From the NCBI RefSeq assembly GCF_007752535.1, contig NZ_CP036426.1:1736001-1800000 (forward strand): 64,000 bases of DNA, written 5' to 3'. The notes under the pieces were generated by a model that saw nothing but the letters and a program-made list of their open reading frames with translations, had not been told where the DNA came from and searched no databases. The DNA is from Tautonia plasticadhaerens. GTDB taxonomy: Bacteria > Planctomycetota > Planctomycetia > Isosphaerales > Isosphaeraceae. The position numbers and the translations under genes were made by a program. Of the stretch, positions 27,351 through 37,186 are shown in pieces. Position 1 is the first letter of the stretch; every line of letters starts with the position of its first letter.

Positions 27351-29410
27351 ATGCGTCGACGATTGCCCGCCGACGGACTGGCCCTCGCCCTCGTCCTCCC
27401 CTCGGTCGTCCACGGGCTCGACCCGACGATCAGACCCGAGGGCCCCGCCCAGGATGGCGAGTTGGGCCCGTAACTCGGCGATCCGAAGTTCGAGACGCAG
27501 CGGATCTTCGACGACGAACGATTCCCGAACGTCCTCGCCCTCCCCGACGGCACCATCGTGGCCACCTGGAGAAGCCGTCGGATCCGGGTCCGCCGCAGCG
27601 AGGACGGCGGGCAAACCTGGGGACCAGAATTCCCGGTCGCGGAGGGGATCCACGGCGGGGGGGCGATCGTGGACGACCGGTCGGGTGATCCGCTGATCTT
27701 CGCCCACCCCGAGCATACGGGGGCGAGACCTGGCTCCCGGGCGACCCCTTCCCCCTCAAGGGCACGGGGGAGGGCGCCCTGCTCGAACTCGCCGACGGCC
27801 GGCTGATCTACAGCGCCCGTCGCAGCTATTTCCCGGAGGGGGAACCGTTCCGCCCCGCTCGCGCCTTCGCCTCCAGCAATGACGGCGGGAAGTCCTGGCA
27901 CGCCCCCCGGCACCCGGCCGAGATCCCCGACGGCCCGCGTTATCGGGGGAGGATCGCCGGGGCTCGAACTACAACGCCCATTTCGGCATGATGGCCGGGT
28001 TCGCCCGGCTGCCCGTCCGGGATCGGGACATCTTCGTCTCCTCCAACGCCGACCACGACGGCCACGAGCGCATCCGGCTGACCGTCTGGGCCAGCTTCGA
28101 GGGCGGCACGAGCTGGCCCGTCAAGCGGCTGGTCGACGAGGGCCCGGCCGCCTATTCCTCACTCGTCGCCGGCCGGCCAGGGACCCCCAGCGAGGGGTGG
28201 ATCTACCTGCAGTACGAGTGCGGCGACGACGACACGCAGTACGTCGGGTCGACCATCGCCCGGTTCAATCTCTCCTGGCTCCTCCGGGGCGAGCCGACCG
28301 GCGACGGCCACCTGCCTCCCTGGCTGACCCTCGAATCCCCCGACGGATTCCTCCGGGCCCCCCGGGTCATCACCGAACCCGGCCCCGAGCACGCCGGATC
28401 GACCCGGCGGTTCCAGGGGATCCCGAGCCTGGCCCTCAGCCCCGGCGGCCGGCTCTGGGCCTCCTGGTACGGCGGCCCGATACCCGGCGAGGAAGCGAAC
28501 AATTACGTCGTCCTGGCGACCAGCGGGGACGAGGGCCGTTCCTGGTCCGACGAGGCGGTCGTCATCGATCCCGACGGCGAGGGCCCCGTCCGCGCGTTCG
28601 ACCCGCAACTCTGGCTCGACCCCGAGGGTCGTCTCTGGGCATTCTGGGCCCAGGCCGTCGGCCACTCCGCGACGGTCGGGGGTCTGGGCGATCGTGACCG
28701 GGAATCCCGACGACGAAACCCCCTCCTAGAGCCTCCCCCGTCGCCTGACCGACGGCGTGATGATGGGCAAGCCCAAGGTCCTCTCGACCGGGGAATGGTG
28801 CCTGCCCGCGTCGACCTGGCGCGAGACCGACCGGAGCGCCCGGCTCGTCGTCTCCACCGATCGGGGCGAGACCTGGACGGTCCGGGGCGGCTGCAACGTC
28901 CCGGAGGACATCCGCGCCTTCGACGAGCACCTCGCCGCAGAACGCCGGGACGGCTCGCTCTGGCTCCTGGCCCGCACGATGTACGGGATCGGCGAGAGCG
29001 TCTCCACCGACCGGGGCCGGACCTGGGGCGATCTCCGGCCGTCCGGGATCGCCCATCCTTCGGACCGCTTCTTCGTCCGGAGGCTCGACTCCGGCAGCCT
29101 TCTGCTGGTGAAGCACGGCCCCCTCGCCGAGCGGACCGGCCGGTCGCACCTGACCGCCTTCCTCTCCGACGACGATGGCCGCACCTGGACCGGGGGCCTG
29201 GTGCTGGATGAACGGCCCGGCGTCTCCTACCCCGACGGCGACCAGGCCCCCGACGGCTCCATCTACATCATCTATGACCATTCCCGGACCAGCGATCGGG
29301 AGATCCTGCTGGCCCGATTCAACGAGGAGGACGTGAGGCGAGCCGACGCGGTCTCCCCGGATTCGTCACCCCGGAGGGTCGTGAACGCGGGCCCGGACGC
29401 CGATCAATAG
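27351..29410 (+). pseudogene. Broken secreted sialidase (BNR/Asp-box) gene
   Basis: The three-part translation clearly derives from one exo-sialidase-like glycosidase: a signal peptide at 27351 (MRRRLPADGLALALVLPS), then at least six Asp-boxes (SEDGGQTW, SNDGGKSW, SGDEGRSW, STDRGETW, STDRGRTW, SDDDGRTW) spread over all pieces. The frame breaks five times. TAA falls at 27471-27473. A missing base lies in the G5 run at 27719-27723, a missing base in the G5 run at 27945-27949, and an extra base in the G5 run at 28678-28682. TAG falls at 28727-28729, where Trp is expected (PSWSLPRRL). Restoring these gives continuous homology to 29410. Frameshifts in G-runs could be sequencing errors, but two nonsense codons argue for real decay. 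Confidence 0.85.
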
Positions 29411-29455
29411 TCCGGCCGAGGCGGGGCACGACGAGGGCCGAACCGGGAACGAACA

Positions 29456-29486
29456 AAGGGCGTGCGGCCTTTCGCCACACGCCCTT
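29456..29486 (-). terminator. Hairpin terminator after tRNA-Leu
   Basis: Perfect 9-bp stem AAGGGCGTG (29456-29464) with its complement (29478-29486) and a 13-nt loop, 15 nt past the 3' end of the minus-strand tRNA. On that strand the stem is followed by a short TGTTCG run. It could also serve transcription from the plus strand. Confidence 0.65.
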
Positions 29487-29501
29487 CAATTCTTCGATCG
29501 A

Positions 29502-29587
29502 TGCCGGAGACAGGACTTGAACCTGCACGAGCCGTTAAGCCCACTAGCCCCTCAAGCTAGCGCGTCTGCCAATTCCGCCACTCCGGC
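29502..29587 (-). tRNA. tRNA-Leu (GAG anticodon)
   Basis: 86 nt read on the minus strand. Acceptor stem GCCGGAG pairs with CTCCGGC, with A as discriminator. The D-arm is GCG...CGC. The anticodon stem CTAGC/GCTAG encloses loop TTGAGGG, placing anticodon GAG (reads CUC and CUU). A long variable arm, typical of class II Leu tRNA, and a T-arm with GGTTCAAGTCC follow. CCA is not encoded. It lies 38 nt downstream of the secreted metallopeptidase-like gene on the same strand. Confidence 0.95.
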
Positions 29588-29625
29588 GTGGGGATACGTA
29601 ACGATACCGGGGGGCAGGCGCCTCG

Positions 29626-31326
29626 TCAAGGGGCCGTGACCGACTCGTCGACCGCCCGGGGAGACGACCGGACCACCAGGGCCTCCCCACCGCCGGTCGG
29701 GGGTGCTTCGGGGTCGAACTCGGCCCAGGCGACGACGCGATCGCCCTCGGCGTCGCGGGCGGAGAGGCGGAAGATCATCGGGCCGCGGCGGAGCATCGCC
29801 GGATCGATCTCGAATCGCCGGGAAATCAACCGCCCACGAGCCGGGAGCGTCGTGCCCGGGAACAGCGACGCCAGCCCGTCCCCCGGGATTTCCCCTGGCC
29901 GGTGGGCGTCCCGGGGGAGATCCCGGGGCGGGACGATCGGCTCCCACGAGAGCCGATCCAGCTCGACGGGGATCCCGGCCCGCTCCTCGACCTGGGCGAC
30001 GAGGCCCACCCTCCCTTCGTCCCGATCGACCTCGGTGACCCCGAGTGAGAGTCTGGGGAGCGGTCCCCCCGGGATCATCGCGGTCAGCATCGGCGCTGAA
30101 GACGGGTCGAGCCGCAACTCGAGGCGGGTCGGCCCGGACGGCTCGGTCGACAGGCGAAAGAACCGCGTGCCGGTCCCCTCGATCGAGAATGGCCGATCGC
30201 CCACCTCGGGCCCGAGCGGAGAGAACCGGACGCCCCCGATCGGCCATTCGCCGATCGTACCGAGCAGGTCGACGCCCCCGATCGATCCCCCGAGGCTGCC
30301 CCGGGCGAGGTCAAGGGCCCAACGCCGGTGCAACTCGCCGAAGGGCAGGCCGGAGAGGCGTTCGAGGTGCTCGGCCCCGGTGAATCGCCCCAGCGCCAGG
30401 GTCCTGGGGAGGTCGGGGTCGAACGCCTCCGCACACCAGCGGAGGAACAGGTATGACGCCCCCCGGCTCCCGTGGCTCCGGAAGTCCTCGGGGCGGGAGG
30501 ACTCGGGCAGGACGAGCCGGTATCGGGAGGGGTCGGTGAGGTAGGCGCTGACCCGATAGTCAAGGTTCGCCGCCGATCGGCCGACGCGGTCCTCGCAGAG
30601 ATGGGCCATCGCCTCGTCGAGCCAGGCCGGCTCCGGGTTCGGCCCGACGCGCTCCATGCGGCGAGAGGCGAGCACGGCATGGGCGTACTCGTGGGCGAGG
30701 ATCGTCTCCAGGTAAGAGCCGGGCCGAAGCCGGGCGTCGAGGTAGATCAGATCCGCCCGGTTGCTCAGGGGGCGGGGCAGGCTCACGTCGAGGTCGGCCC
30801 CGCGGAAGTACCCGTCCACGTGGCATCGGGCGGCCTCGTAAGGCCGGCCGACCCGGGAGGAGAGGAGCACGGCGAATCGGCCGTCGCCGTCGACGTCGAT
30901 CGGGCGGCCGATCCAGCCGGAAAGCGCCGGGTCGACCACCCGCTCGAACCCGGAGACGAGGCCCCGGAGGACCTCGTCGCCCACCTCGTCGACGTCGTCC
31001 TCGTCGACGTAGACCTCGATCCGGTCGCCCAGGGCCCGGAGTCGGGCTTCGACCATGTCGTAACGGCTCGGCGCCGACGGGTCGCCGGGACGGGCCTGCA
31101 CCGCGAACGAGCGTCGCAGGGCAGGGCGGGTCGGCTCCGGGGTCCTGGGTGGATCGAGGTCCCGGGGACCCTCGACCCCATCCGACCACCTCCCGGCCGC
31201 GCCTGGGGGCGGAATCGAGTCGATCAACTCGCCGAGATCGAGGAGTGAAGGGACCCGGCCATCCCCCGATCCGGGTCCGACCCGCCATGCCCCCTCATAG
31301 GGGCCGCCGACCGCGGTCGCGTTCAC
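29626..31326 (-). CDS. Secreted protein with HExxH metallopeptidase-like motif (N-terminus probably frameshifted)
   Basis: 566 residues from the first usable start (GTG 31326). Around residue 210 there is a zinc-peptidase-like ILAHEYAHAVLA with a downstream LDEAMAHLCED, the arrangement of gluzincin-type proteases (HExxH plus a distal Glu). VDVDGDGRFAVLLSS precedes it. The C-terminal half is beta-rich with no recognised domain. Reading the same frame backwards from 31326 gives plausible coding sequence (STEFEIPEGLSGRDVILVV) and a signal-peptide-like hydrophobic stretch (FGLILALALSAS) but no start codon. A GTG at 31555 in another frame joins it if one base is removed from the C5 run at 31521-31525. 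The true product is therefore probably longer and secreted. Function is unknown beyond a likely peptidase. Confidence 0.7.
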   Translation of the reverse strand: MNATAVGGPYEGAWRVGPGSGDGRVPSLLDLGELIDSIPPPGAAGRWSDGVEGPRDLDPPRTPEPTRPALRRSFAVQARPGDPSAPSRYDMVEARLRALGDRIEVYVDEDDVDEVGDEVLRGLVSGFERVVDPALSGWIGRPIDVDGDGRFAVLLSSRVGRPYEAARCHVDGYFRGADLDVSLPRPLSNRADLIYLDARLRPGSYLETILAHEYAHAVLASRRMERVGPNPEPAWLDEAMAHLCEDRVGRSAANLDYRVSAYLTDPSRYRLVLPESSRPEDFRSHGSRGASYLFLRWCAEAFDPDLPRTLALGRFTGAEHLERLSGLPFGELHRRWALDLARGSLGGSIGGVDLLGTIGEWPIGGVRFSPLGPEVGDRPFSIEGTGTRFFRLSTEPSGPTRLELRLDPSSAPMLTAMIPGGPLPRLSLGVTEVDRDEGRVGLVAQVEERAGIPVELDRLSWEPIVPPRDLPRDAHRPGEIPGDGLASLFPGTTLPARGRLISRRFEIDPAMLRRGPMIFRLSARDAEGDRVVAWAEFDPEAPPTGGGEALVVRSSPRAVDESVTAP

Positions 31327-31797
31327 GACCAGGATGACGTCCCGGCCCGAGAGGCCCTCGGGGATCTCGAATTCGGTCGAGCCCGATCGGACCGGGATCG
31401 ACAGCGCGAGGGGCCTCGTCGAAGGCGGGGCGTCGGGCCGAGATTGGGGGCGGGAATCCGGATCCGACGCCGAGAGGGCGAGGGCGAGGATCAGGCCGAA
31501 TGTCGGGATGATGGCTCGAACCCCCGGGCGAGACGTCGAGACGGCCGATGCTCACTGCGCACCTCGGGCCGCCGGGACGGACGCCCTGGGGATCGACCCG
31601 AGGGGATGCGACACTTCAGCGGATCTGCCCGGTCGTGAGGATCGGACGCCCGGCCCCCCGGCCCGACCTCGACCGACTCGCACCCGGCCGGGCCTGGAAT
31701 CGGGCCGAGGGGCCGATTATGGTACGAGCCGACCCGGAGGTCCGACCCGCGTGCCCGACCCCGGCGGCGGGCCTCGATCCGCGGTGGGGGAAGCCCG

Positions 31798-33336
31798 ATG
31801 TCGCATCGATCGCAAACCGCGTCCCTCGTCCTGACGCTCTCAGCGCTCGTCCCGGCCCCGGCCGCCAGGTCGGCCGAGCCGAGCCGGCCGAACATCGTCT
31901 TCATCTTCGCCGACGACCACGCCTACCAGGCCGTCGGCGCCTATGGCTCGACGATCAACCGCACGCCGAACATCGATCGGATCGCCGACGAAGGGATGCT
32001 CTTCCGCCGCTGCCTCGTCACCAATTCGATCTGCGGCCCCAGCCGGGCCGCGATCTTGACGGGCAAGTACAGCCACCTCAACGGTTTCTACCAGAACGGC
32101 GACCGCTTCGACGGCGCGCAGGTCACCTTCCCGAAGCTGCTGCAGCAGGGCGGGTATGAGACGGCCGTCTTCGGCAAATGGCACCTGGAGACCGACCCCA
32201 CCGGCTTCGACGCCTGGCACATCCTCCCGGGGCAGGGGGCCTACTACAACCCGCCGATGATCGACCGGGGCGAACGCGTCACGCACGAGGGCTACACGAC
32301 CGAGATCATCACCGATCTCTCCCTCGAGTGGCTGGAGGAGGGGCGAGACCGGGACAAGCCCTTCCTGCTGATGTGCCAGCAGAAGGCCCCCCATCGCAAC
32401 TGGCAGCCGGGGCCGAAGCACCTGGACGCCTACAAGGACGGCCCGATCCCCGAGCCCCCCACTCTGTTCGATGACTACCAGGGCCGAGGGACCGCCGCCC
32501 GCACCCAGGACATGACCATCCGGGACACGCTCACGCCGAACGACCTGAAGCTGACGATCCCCGACAACCTCACGGACGAGCAGCTCGAACGCTGGCAGGC
32601 GGCCTACGGACCCGAGAACGAGGAGTTCGCCCGGCTCGGGCTCTCCGGGGACGAACTCGTCCGCTGGAAGTACCAGCGGTATCTCAAGGACTACCTGCGC
32701 TGCATCGACTCGGTGGACGAGGGCGTCGGCCGGATCCTCGACTACCTCGACGAGGCCGGGCTGGCGGAAAACACGATCGTCGTCTACTCGTCGGACCAGG
32801 GCTTCTACCTCGGCGAGCACGGCTGGTTCGACAAGCGGTGGATGTACGAGGAGTCCCTCCGGACCCCCTTGCTCGTCCGCTGGCCGGGCGTCGTCTCCCC
32901 GGGCTCGGAGTGCTCCCGGCTGGTCTCGAACCTCGACTTCGCCGAGACCTTCCTCCACGCCGCCGGCGTCGACATCCCCGACGGGATGCAGGGGCGTAGC
33001 CTCGTCCCGCTGCTGAAGGGGGAGGAGCCCGAGGGCTGGCGGGAGAGCTTCTACTACCACTATTACGAGTACCCTGGCGCCCACAGCGTCCACCGGCACT
33101 ATGGGGTCCGGACGGATCGCTACAAGCTCATCCACTACTACAGCCTGGACGAGTGGGAGCTGTTCGACCTCGCCCGAGACCCCAGCGAATTACGAAGCTG
33201 CTTCGACGACCCCCAGTACGCCTCCGTCCGATCCGAGCTGGAGGCCGAGCTCGCTCGGCTCCGGGAGGATCTGGACGTGCCCGAGGACACCCGTCCCATC
33301 GACGTCCGCCGCCCCATCGTCGGCAACGATAATTGA
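31798..33336 (+). CDS. Secreted sulfatase
   Basis: Hydrolyses sulfate esters, probably from sulfated polysaccharides, a hallmark activity of planctomycetes. 512 residues with a signal peptide ([20 protein letters not shown]). The metal-binding Asp pair is in IFADDHAYQ near residue 40. The formylglycine-forming site [12 protein letters not shown] (Cys near 78) is the Cys-type CXPXR motif that needs a maturase. [15 protein letters not shown] near 330 gives the second metal site, and a C-terminal subdomain ends with [13 protein letters not shown]. It is followed after 49 nt by the secreted oxidoreductase in the same direction, so the pair may act on one glycan. The true substrate cannot be deduced. 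Confidence 0.94.
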   Translation: MSHRSQTASLVLTLSALVPAPAARSAEPSRPNIVFIFADDHAYQAVGAYGSTINRTPNIDRIADEGMLFRRCLVTNSICGPSRAAILTGKYSHLNGFYQNGDRFDGAQVTFPKLLQQGGYETAVFGKWHLETDPTGFDAWHILPGQGAYYNPPMIDRGERVTHEGYTTEIITDLSLEWLEEGRDRDKPFLLMCQQKAPHRNWQPGPKHLDAYKDGPIPEPPTLFDDYQGRGTAARTQDMTIRDTLTPNDLKLTIPDNLTDEQLERWQAAYGPENEEFARLGLSGDELVRWKYQRYLKDYLRCIDSVDEGVGRILDYLDEAGLAENTIVVYSSDQGFYLGEHGWFDKRWMYEESLRTPLLVRWPGVVSPGSECSRLVSNLDFAETFLHAAGVDIPDGMQGRSLVPLLKGEEPEGWRESFYYHYYEYPGAHSVHRHYGVRTDRYKLIHYYSLDEWELFDLARDPSELRSCFDDPQYASVRSELEAELARLREDLDVPEDTRPIDVRRPIVGNDN

Positions 33337-33385
33337 CCCTCGGCGGCACCGGCCGCACCGCACCCGAGAGAGAGGAGCAATCGGC

Positions 33386-34426
33386 ATGACCGCCGGGAAC
33401 ACCAGGGGGAGGATCGTCGCCTCGATGCTGGCCCTCGCCTGCGCCGGGCTGGCCGCCTCGCCCCGGGCGAGGGGACAGGACGACGAGGCGAAGGTCCTGC
33501 GGGCCGGGCTCATCGGCCTGGACACCTCGCACGTCGTCGCCTTCACCAGGGTGCTCAACGCCGAGGGCAAGTCCGGACCGCTGGCCCGGGTCCGGGTCGT
33601 CGCCGGCTTTCCCGGCGGCAGCCCCGACATCCCCTCCAGCGCCGACCGGGTCGAGGGCTTCACCGCGTCGCTCCGGGACGACTATGGCGTGGAGATCGTC
33701 GATTCGATCGACGCGCTCCTGGAGAAGGTCGACGTCGTCTTCCTGGAGAGCGTCGACGGCCGCCCCCACCTGGAGCAGGCCCGGCCGGTGATCGAGGCCG
33801 GCAAGCCGCTCTTCATCGACAAGCCGATGGCCGGGTCGCTGGCCGACGCCATCGCCATCTTCGACCTGGCCGAGGAGGCGGGTGTCCCCTGCTTCTCCTC
33901 GTCCTCCCTGAGGTTCCAGCCCGAGGTCGAGTCCGCGAGCCGGTCGACCATCGTCGGGGCCATGACCTACGGACCGTGCTCCCTGGAGGAGCACCACCCC
34001 GACCTCTTCTGGTACGGCGTCCACGGCGTCGAGATGCTCTACGCCCTGATGGGCCCCGGCTGCGAGTCGGTCGCCCGCTCCTCCACCGACGGCACCGACG
34101 TCGTCACCGGCACCTGGGACGACGGCCGGATCGGCTCCTATCGCGGCATCCGGGACGGCAAGTCCGGCTTCGGCGCGGTCGTCTTCGGCACCGATCAGAT
34201 CTCGCCGATCCAGGTCGGCGGCAACTATGAGCCCATGCTCGAACAGGTCTGCCAATTCTTCCTCGACGGCCGGGCCCCCGTCCCGCCGGAGGAGACGATC
34301 GAGCTGTTCGCCTTCATGGAGGCCGCCGACGAGAGCAAGGCACGAGGAGGCGCCCCCGTCTCGATCGCCGAGACGATCGAGCAGGCCCGCGCCGGGATTT
34401 CCTCGGACCGGCCGGCCGTGAAATAA
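33386..34426 (+). CDS. Secreted Gfo/Idh/MocA-like oxidoreductase
   Basis: 346 residues with a signal peptide (TRGRIVASMLALACAGLAAS, ending about residue 27). The Rossmann start is VLRAGLIGLDTSHVVAFTRV, in which the usual Gly-rich loop is replaced by GLDTSHV, a variant seen in planctomycete paralogues. The catalytic-Lys loop reads FIDKPMAGS. The C-terminal domain (YGVHGVEMLYALMG, GGNYEPMLEQVCQFF) fits the family. GAGGAG lies 8 nt before the ATG at 33386; the open frame extends back to 33101 inside the sulfatase and is not credible. It probably pairs with the sulfatase. The altered nucleotide loop leaves the cofactor uncertain. Confidence 0.88.
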   Translation: MTAGNTRGRIVASMLALACAGLAASPRARGQDDEAKVLRAGLIGLDTSHVVAFTRVLNAEGKSGPLARVRVVAGFPGGSPDIPSSADRVEGFTASLRDDYGVEIVDSIDALLEKVDVVFLESVDGRPHLEQARPVIEAGKPLFIDKPMAGSLADAIAIFDLAEEAGVPCFSSSSLRFQPEVESASRSTIVGAMTYGPCSLEEHHPDLFWYGVHGVEMLYALMGPGCESVARSSTDGTDVVTGTWDDGRIGSYRGIRDGKSGFGAVVFGTDQISPIQVGGNYEPMLEQVCQFFLDGRAPVPPEETIELFAFMEAADESKARGGAPVSIAETIEQARAGISSDRPAVK

Positions 34427-34631
34427 TCCTCCCTTCGATTCCCGGAGGCCCCCGCCGATTCGGCTCAACTCCGGGCCCCCGGGGGCCGATTGCACTGGTC
34501 AGGGGGGCCGTGATCGTTATGATGACGGCCCGATCGGACCAGCCCGGGATCCGCGCCGAGGGGAGACATTCCGCCCCGAGGACGCACCGGCCCGGGCTCC
34601 GGGACGGAAGGAACGATCGCCAGGAGGGCTC

Positions 34632-35684
34632 ATGGACGGGTCGCGCGAGCCCGCCGTCGCCAGTCGACGGCGGTTCATCGGGATCGCCCCCGCGGTCGTC
34701 GGGTCGTGGGTGGTCGGATCCCTCGGCCGGTCGGCCCCGGCGCAGTCGTCGACCGATTGGGTCGAGGCGGTCTTCCCGGAGCGGAGGCACGACTTCGGGA
34801 CCGTCGCCAAGGGGTCGATCCTGCGGCACTCCTTCCGGATCGCCAACCGGTCCGACCGGGAGGTGCACGTCACGGGCTATTCGGCCAAGTGCGGCTGCAC
34901 CGGGGTGACCGTCGGCGCCACGACCATCCCCCCCGGCGCCCAGACGACCATCGAGGCCGTGCTCGACACCTCCAAGTTCAGCGGCTACAAGGCGTCGGGC
35001 CTGACGCTCAGCATCGACCGGCCCGAACTGCGGTCGATCGACTACGAGCTCTCCTGTTTCATCCAGGACGAGTTGCTCATCCAGCCCGGGGTGCTCGATT
35101 TCGGCGACGTCCGGCGCGGGAGCCCGGCCGACCGCTCGGTCCTGCTCCGGTACCTCGGCGGCCGGGCCGACTGGCAGGTCGTCGAGATGAGGCATGAGAA
35201 TTCGGGCCTCACGGCCCGCCTCCGGGAGCAGCCGGGCTCCGCCGGCGAGCGTCGCTACCAGCTCGATGCCCGGCTCGACGCCAAGGCGCTCGAGAACGGC
35301 AATTTCCGGGACCAGATCACCCTCGTCTCCAACGACCCCGGCCGGCCGACGATCCCCGTCTCCGTCGCCGCCAAGGTCGTCTCGGACGTGACGCTCTCCC
35401 CCTCGGTGCTGAACCTTGGCCGGCTCAAGCCGGGGGAGACGGTCGAGCGGACCGTCCTGGTGAAGGGCCCGGGGCCGTTCCGGGTGGTGGGGGCGACCGC
35501 CGCGGAGGGGCGGATCTCCTCGGTCGGCGGCCCCTCCGACGCGAGTCGGCCCCTCCACCAGGTGAAGGTGGCGATCGAGGCCCCGGACGCCGCAGGCGCC
35601 TACCACGCCATCCTCGAGATCAGGACCGACCGGCCCGACGAGCCCCCGGCCCGGCTGACGGCCTTCGCCACCGTCGTCCCCTGA
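34632..35684 (+). CDS. DUF1573 protein with Tat-like signal
   Basis: 350 residues. The N-terminus has a twin-arginine-type signal (SRRRFIGIAPAVVGSWVVG). DUF1573 follows: HDFGTVAKGSILRHSFRIAN, then the typical CGCTG cluster (KCGCTGVTVG near residue 93). Two further Ig-like beta-sandwich repeats start at LDFGDVRRGS and LNLGRLKPGE. DUF1573 proteins are very numerous in planctomycetes and are probably extracytoplasmic, but no function is established. Start at ATG 34632, with AGGAGGG 3 nt upstream. Its stop overlaps an ATG of the following glycosyltransferase frame (TGATG), although a later start is preferred there. Confidence 0.9.
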   Translation: MDGSREPAVASRRRFIGIAPAVVGSWVVGSLGRSAPAQSSTDWVEAVFPERRHDFGTVAKGSILRHSFRIANRSDREVHVTGYSAKCGCTGVTVGATTIPPGAQTTIEAVLDTSKFSGYKASGLTLSIDRPELRSIDYELSCFIQDELLIQPGVLDFGDVRRGSPADRSVLLRYLGGRADWQVVEMRHENSGLTARLREQPGSAGERRYQLDARLDAKALENGNFRDQITLVSNDPGRPTIPVSVAAKVVSDVTLSPSVLNLGRLKPGETVERTVLVKGPGPFRVVGATAAEGRISSVGGPSDASRPLHQVKVAIEAPDAAGAYHAILEIRTDRPDEPPARLTAFATVVP

Positions 35685-35776
35685 TGACCCCACCGCCCCC
35701 GGATCGAGGCCGCCATCGGCGGGGACGAGGCCCGGCGACCGCCGACCTCCCCCGCTCACCACGGAGGATGCGACCG

Positions 35777-37021
35777 ATGTCCCTGGCCCGATCGCCGATC
35801 CCGACGCTCGGCCCGCCCGCCCCCGACGCCGGGGCCCGGCTGGCCCTCGCGGTGACCGACGCCGGCTGGTACACCACCGGCAACCTGTTCCGGGCCCTCG
35901 ACCGCCCGGGCGTTGACTCGCTGCTGATGCACTGCTGCGACTTCGTGAACGCCTGGAATGCCGGGCGTCCCCCGTGGCGATGGTTCGGCCGCCCCCTGGA
36001 CCGGCAAGGGCCCCGGCTCTGGTCGGGGGACCTCGTCCTCCCCCCCGGCTGGATGAAGCGATTCCCCGGGATCGGCATGAGGCCGATCCGACGGGCCATC
36101 GACCGGTGGCGGAGGCTCCTGCCCGACGACGCCCCCCTGGCACTCGTCATGACCTACCCGCACTACCGATCCCTCCGGGACCTGGTCCGACCGGACGTCC
36201 AGGTCTACCTGAACCTAGACGATTACGGCCTCTACTGGCCTTCCCGGGCCGACGACGTTGATCGCCTCGAACGCCGGCTCGTCGCCGAGGCCGACCTGAC
36301 CGCCTGCGTCTCCCTCGCCCGGGCCGAGCACCTGCGGGCGGCCGTCCCTGACGCCGCCGACCGGGTCATCCACCTCCCCCACGGGACCCCCGACGCCTTC
36401 CTCTTCGACGGGGAGGCGACCGGCCGGCCGGGCCCGGCCCCGGCGGATCTCGCCCACCTGCCCCGGCCGTTGCTGGGCTACGTCGGCGGGCTCGAGGAGC
36501 GGCTCGACTGGCACCTGCTGGACCGCGTGGCCGAGGAGTTCCCCGACGCCTCCCTCGTCCTGATCGGCCGGGTCCCCGCCCTCGATTCCGGCCCCTGGTG
36601 CGACCACGCCCGGCGCTGCCTGGGCCGGCCGAACGTCCACGCCGTCGGCTTCCGCCCCCAGGAGACGCTCGGGGCCTACATCCGCGCCTTCGACGCCTGC
36701 CTGATCCCCTACCGCGCCGACCATCCGTTCAACCGGGCCTGCTGCCCGACCAAGCTCATGGACTACATGGGCTCTGGCCGGCCGATCGTCTCGACCGACC
36801 TGCCCGAGTGCCGCCTGCACGCTGGCCGGATCGAGGTGGCCAGCGACGCCGACGACGCCCTCGGCGCGATCGCCTCGCTCCGCTTCAGCCACTTCGACGA
36901 CGGCCGCGAGCGTGCCCGGATAGAGCACGCCCGGGCCAACACGTGCCGGGCCGTGGCCGATCGCCTGCTGGACCGGATCGAGGCGATCCCGGCCCGATCC
37001 CGGCGGACGATCCCCGCCTGA
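35777..37021 (+). CDS. GT4-type glycosyltransferase
   Basis: 414 residues, a retaining GT-B fold enzyme transferring a sugar from a nucleotide donor, probably in polysaccharide or glycolipid synthesis. The N-terminal half begins LALAVTDAGWYTTGNLFRAL. The donor-side half has LGYVGGLEERLDWHLL, VLIGRVPAL, NVHAVGFRPQETLGAYIRAF and the acidic-loop region FNRACCPTKLMDYMGSGRPI. The start was chosen at 35777 because GGAGG lies 9 nt upstream and homology begins soon after. The frame is open from ATG 35684, which overlaps the DUF1573 stop and would add 31 low-complexity residues. No other polysaccharide genes are adjacent. Confidence 0.85.
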   Translation: MSLARSPIPTLGPPAPDAGARLALAVTDAGWYTTGNLFRALDRPGVDSLLMHCCDFVNAWNAGRPPWRWFGRPLDRQGPRLWSGDLVLPPGWMKRFPGIGMRPIRRAIDRWRRLLPDDAPLALVMTYPHYRSLRDLVRPDVQVYLNLDDYGLYWPSRADDVDRLERRLVAEADLTACVSLARAEHLRAAVPDAADRVIHLPHGTPDAFLFDGEATGRPGPAPADLAHLPRPLLGYVGGLEERLDWHLLDRVAEEFPDASLVLIGRVPALDSGPWCDHARRCLGRPNVHAVGFRPQETLGAYIRAFDACLIPYRADHPFNRACCPTKLMDYMGSGRPIVSTDLPECRLHAGRIEVASDADDALGAIASLRFSHFDDGRERARIEHARANTCRAVADRLLDRIEAIPARSRRTIPA

Positions 37022-37186
37022 TCGCCCTCCCCATCCTCCCGATCCGACCCGGCCGGGATCGCCGGCCCCGGCCGCCCTCCTGGCCCCTTGACACGGGGGG
37101 CGTCCGCCCCGATGTTTGGGCGTCCGGAGACGGCCGGGCCGCTCCCTCCACGCCGCAGACGACCGCTCGAACATCGGAATCCATTC

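Noticed and set aside
29502-29587. tRNA-Leu as an integration (att) site for a mobile island
   Set aside because: No integrase, no direct repeat of the tRNA end and no foreign composition nearby. The pseudogene alone does not imply an island.
31295-31555. Separate 86-residue minus-strand gene
   Set aside because: Only its first 10 codons look useful, as the probable start of the HExxH protein after a frameshift. The rest is shadow.
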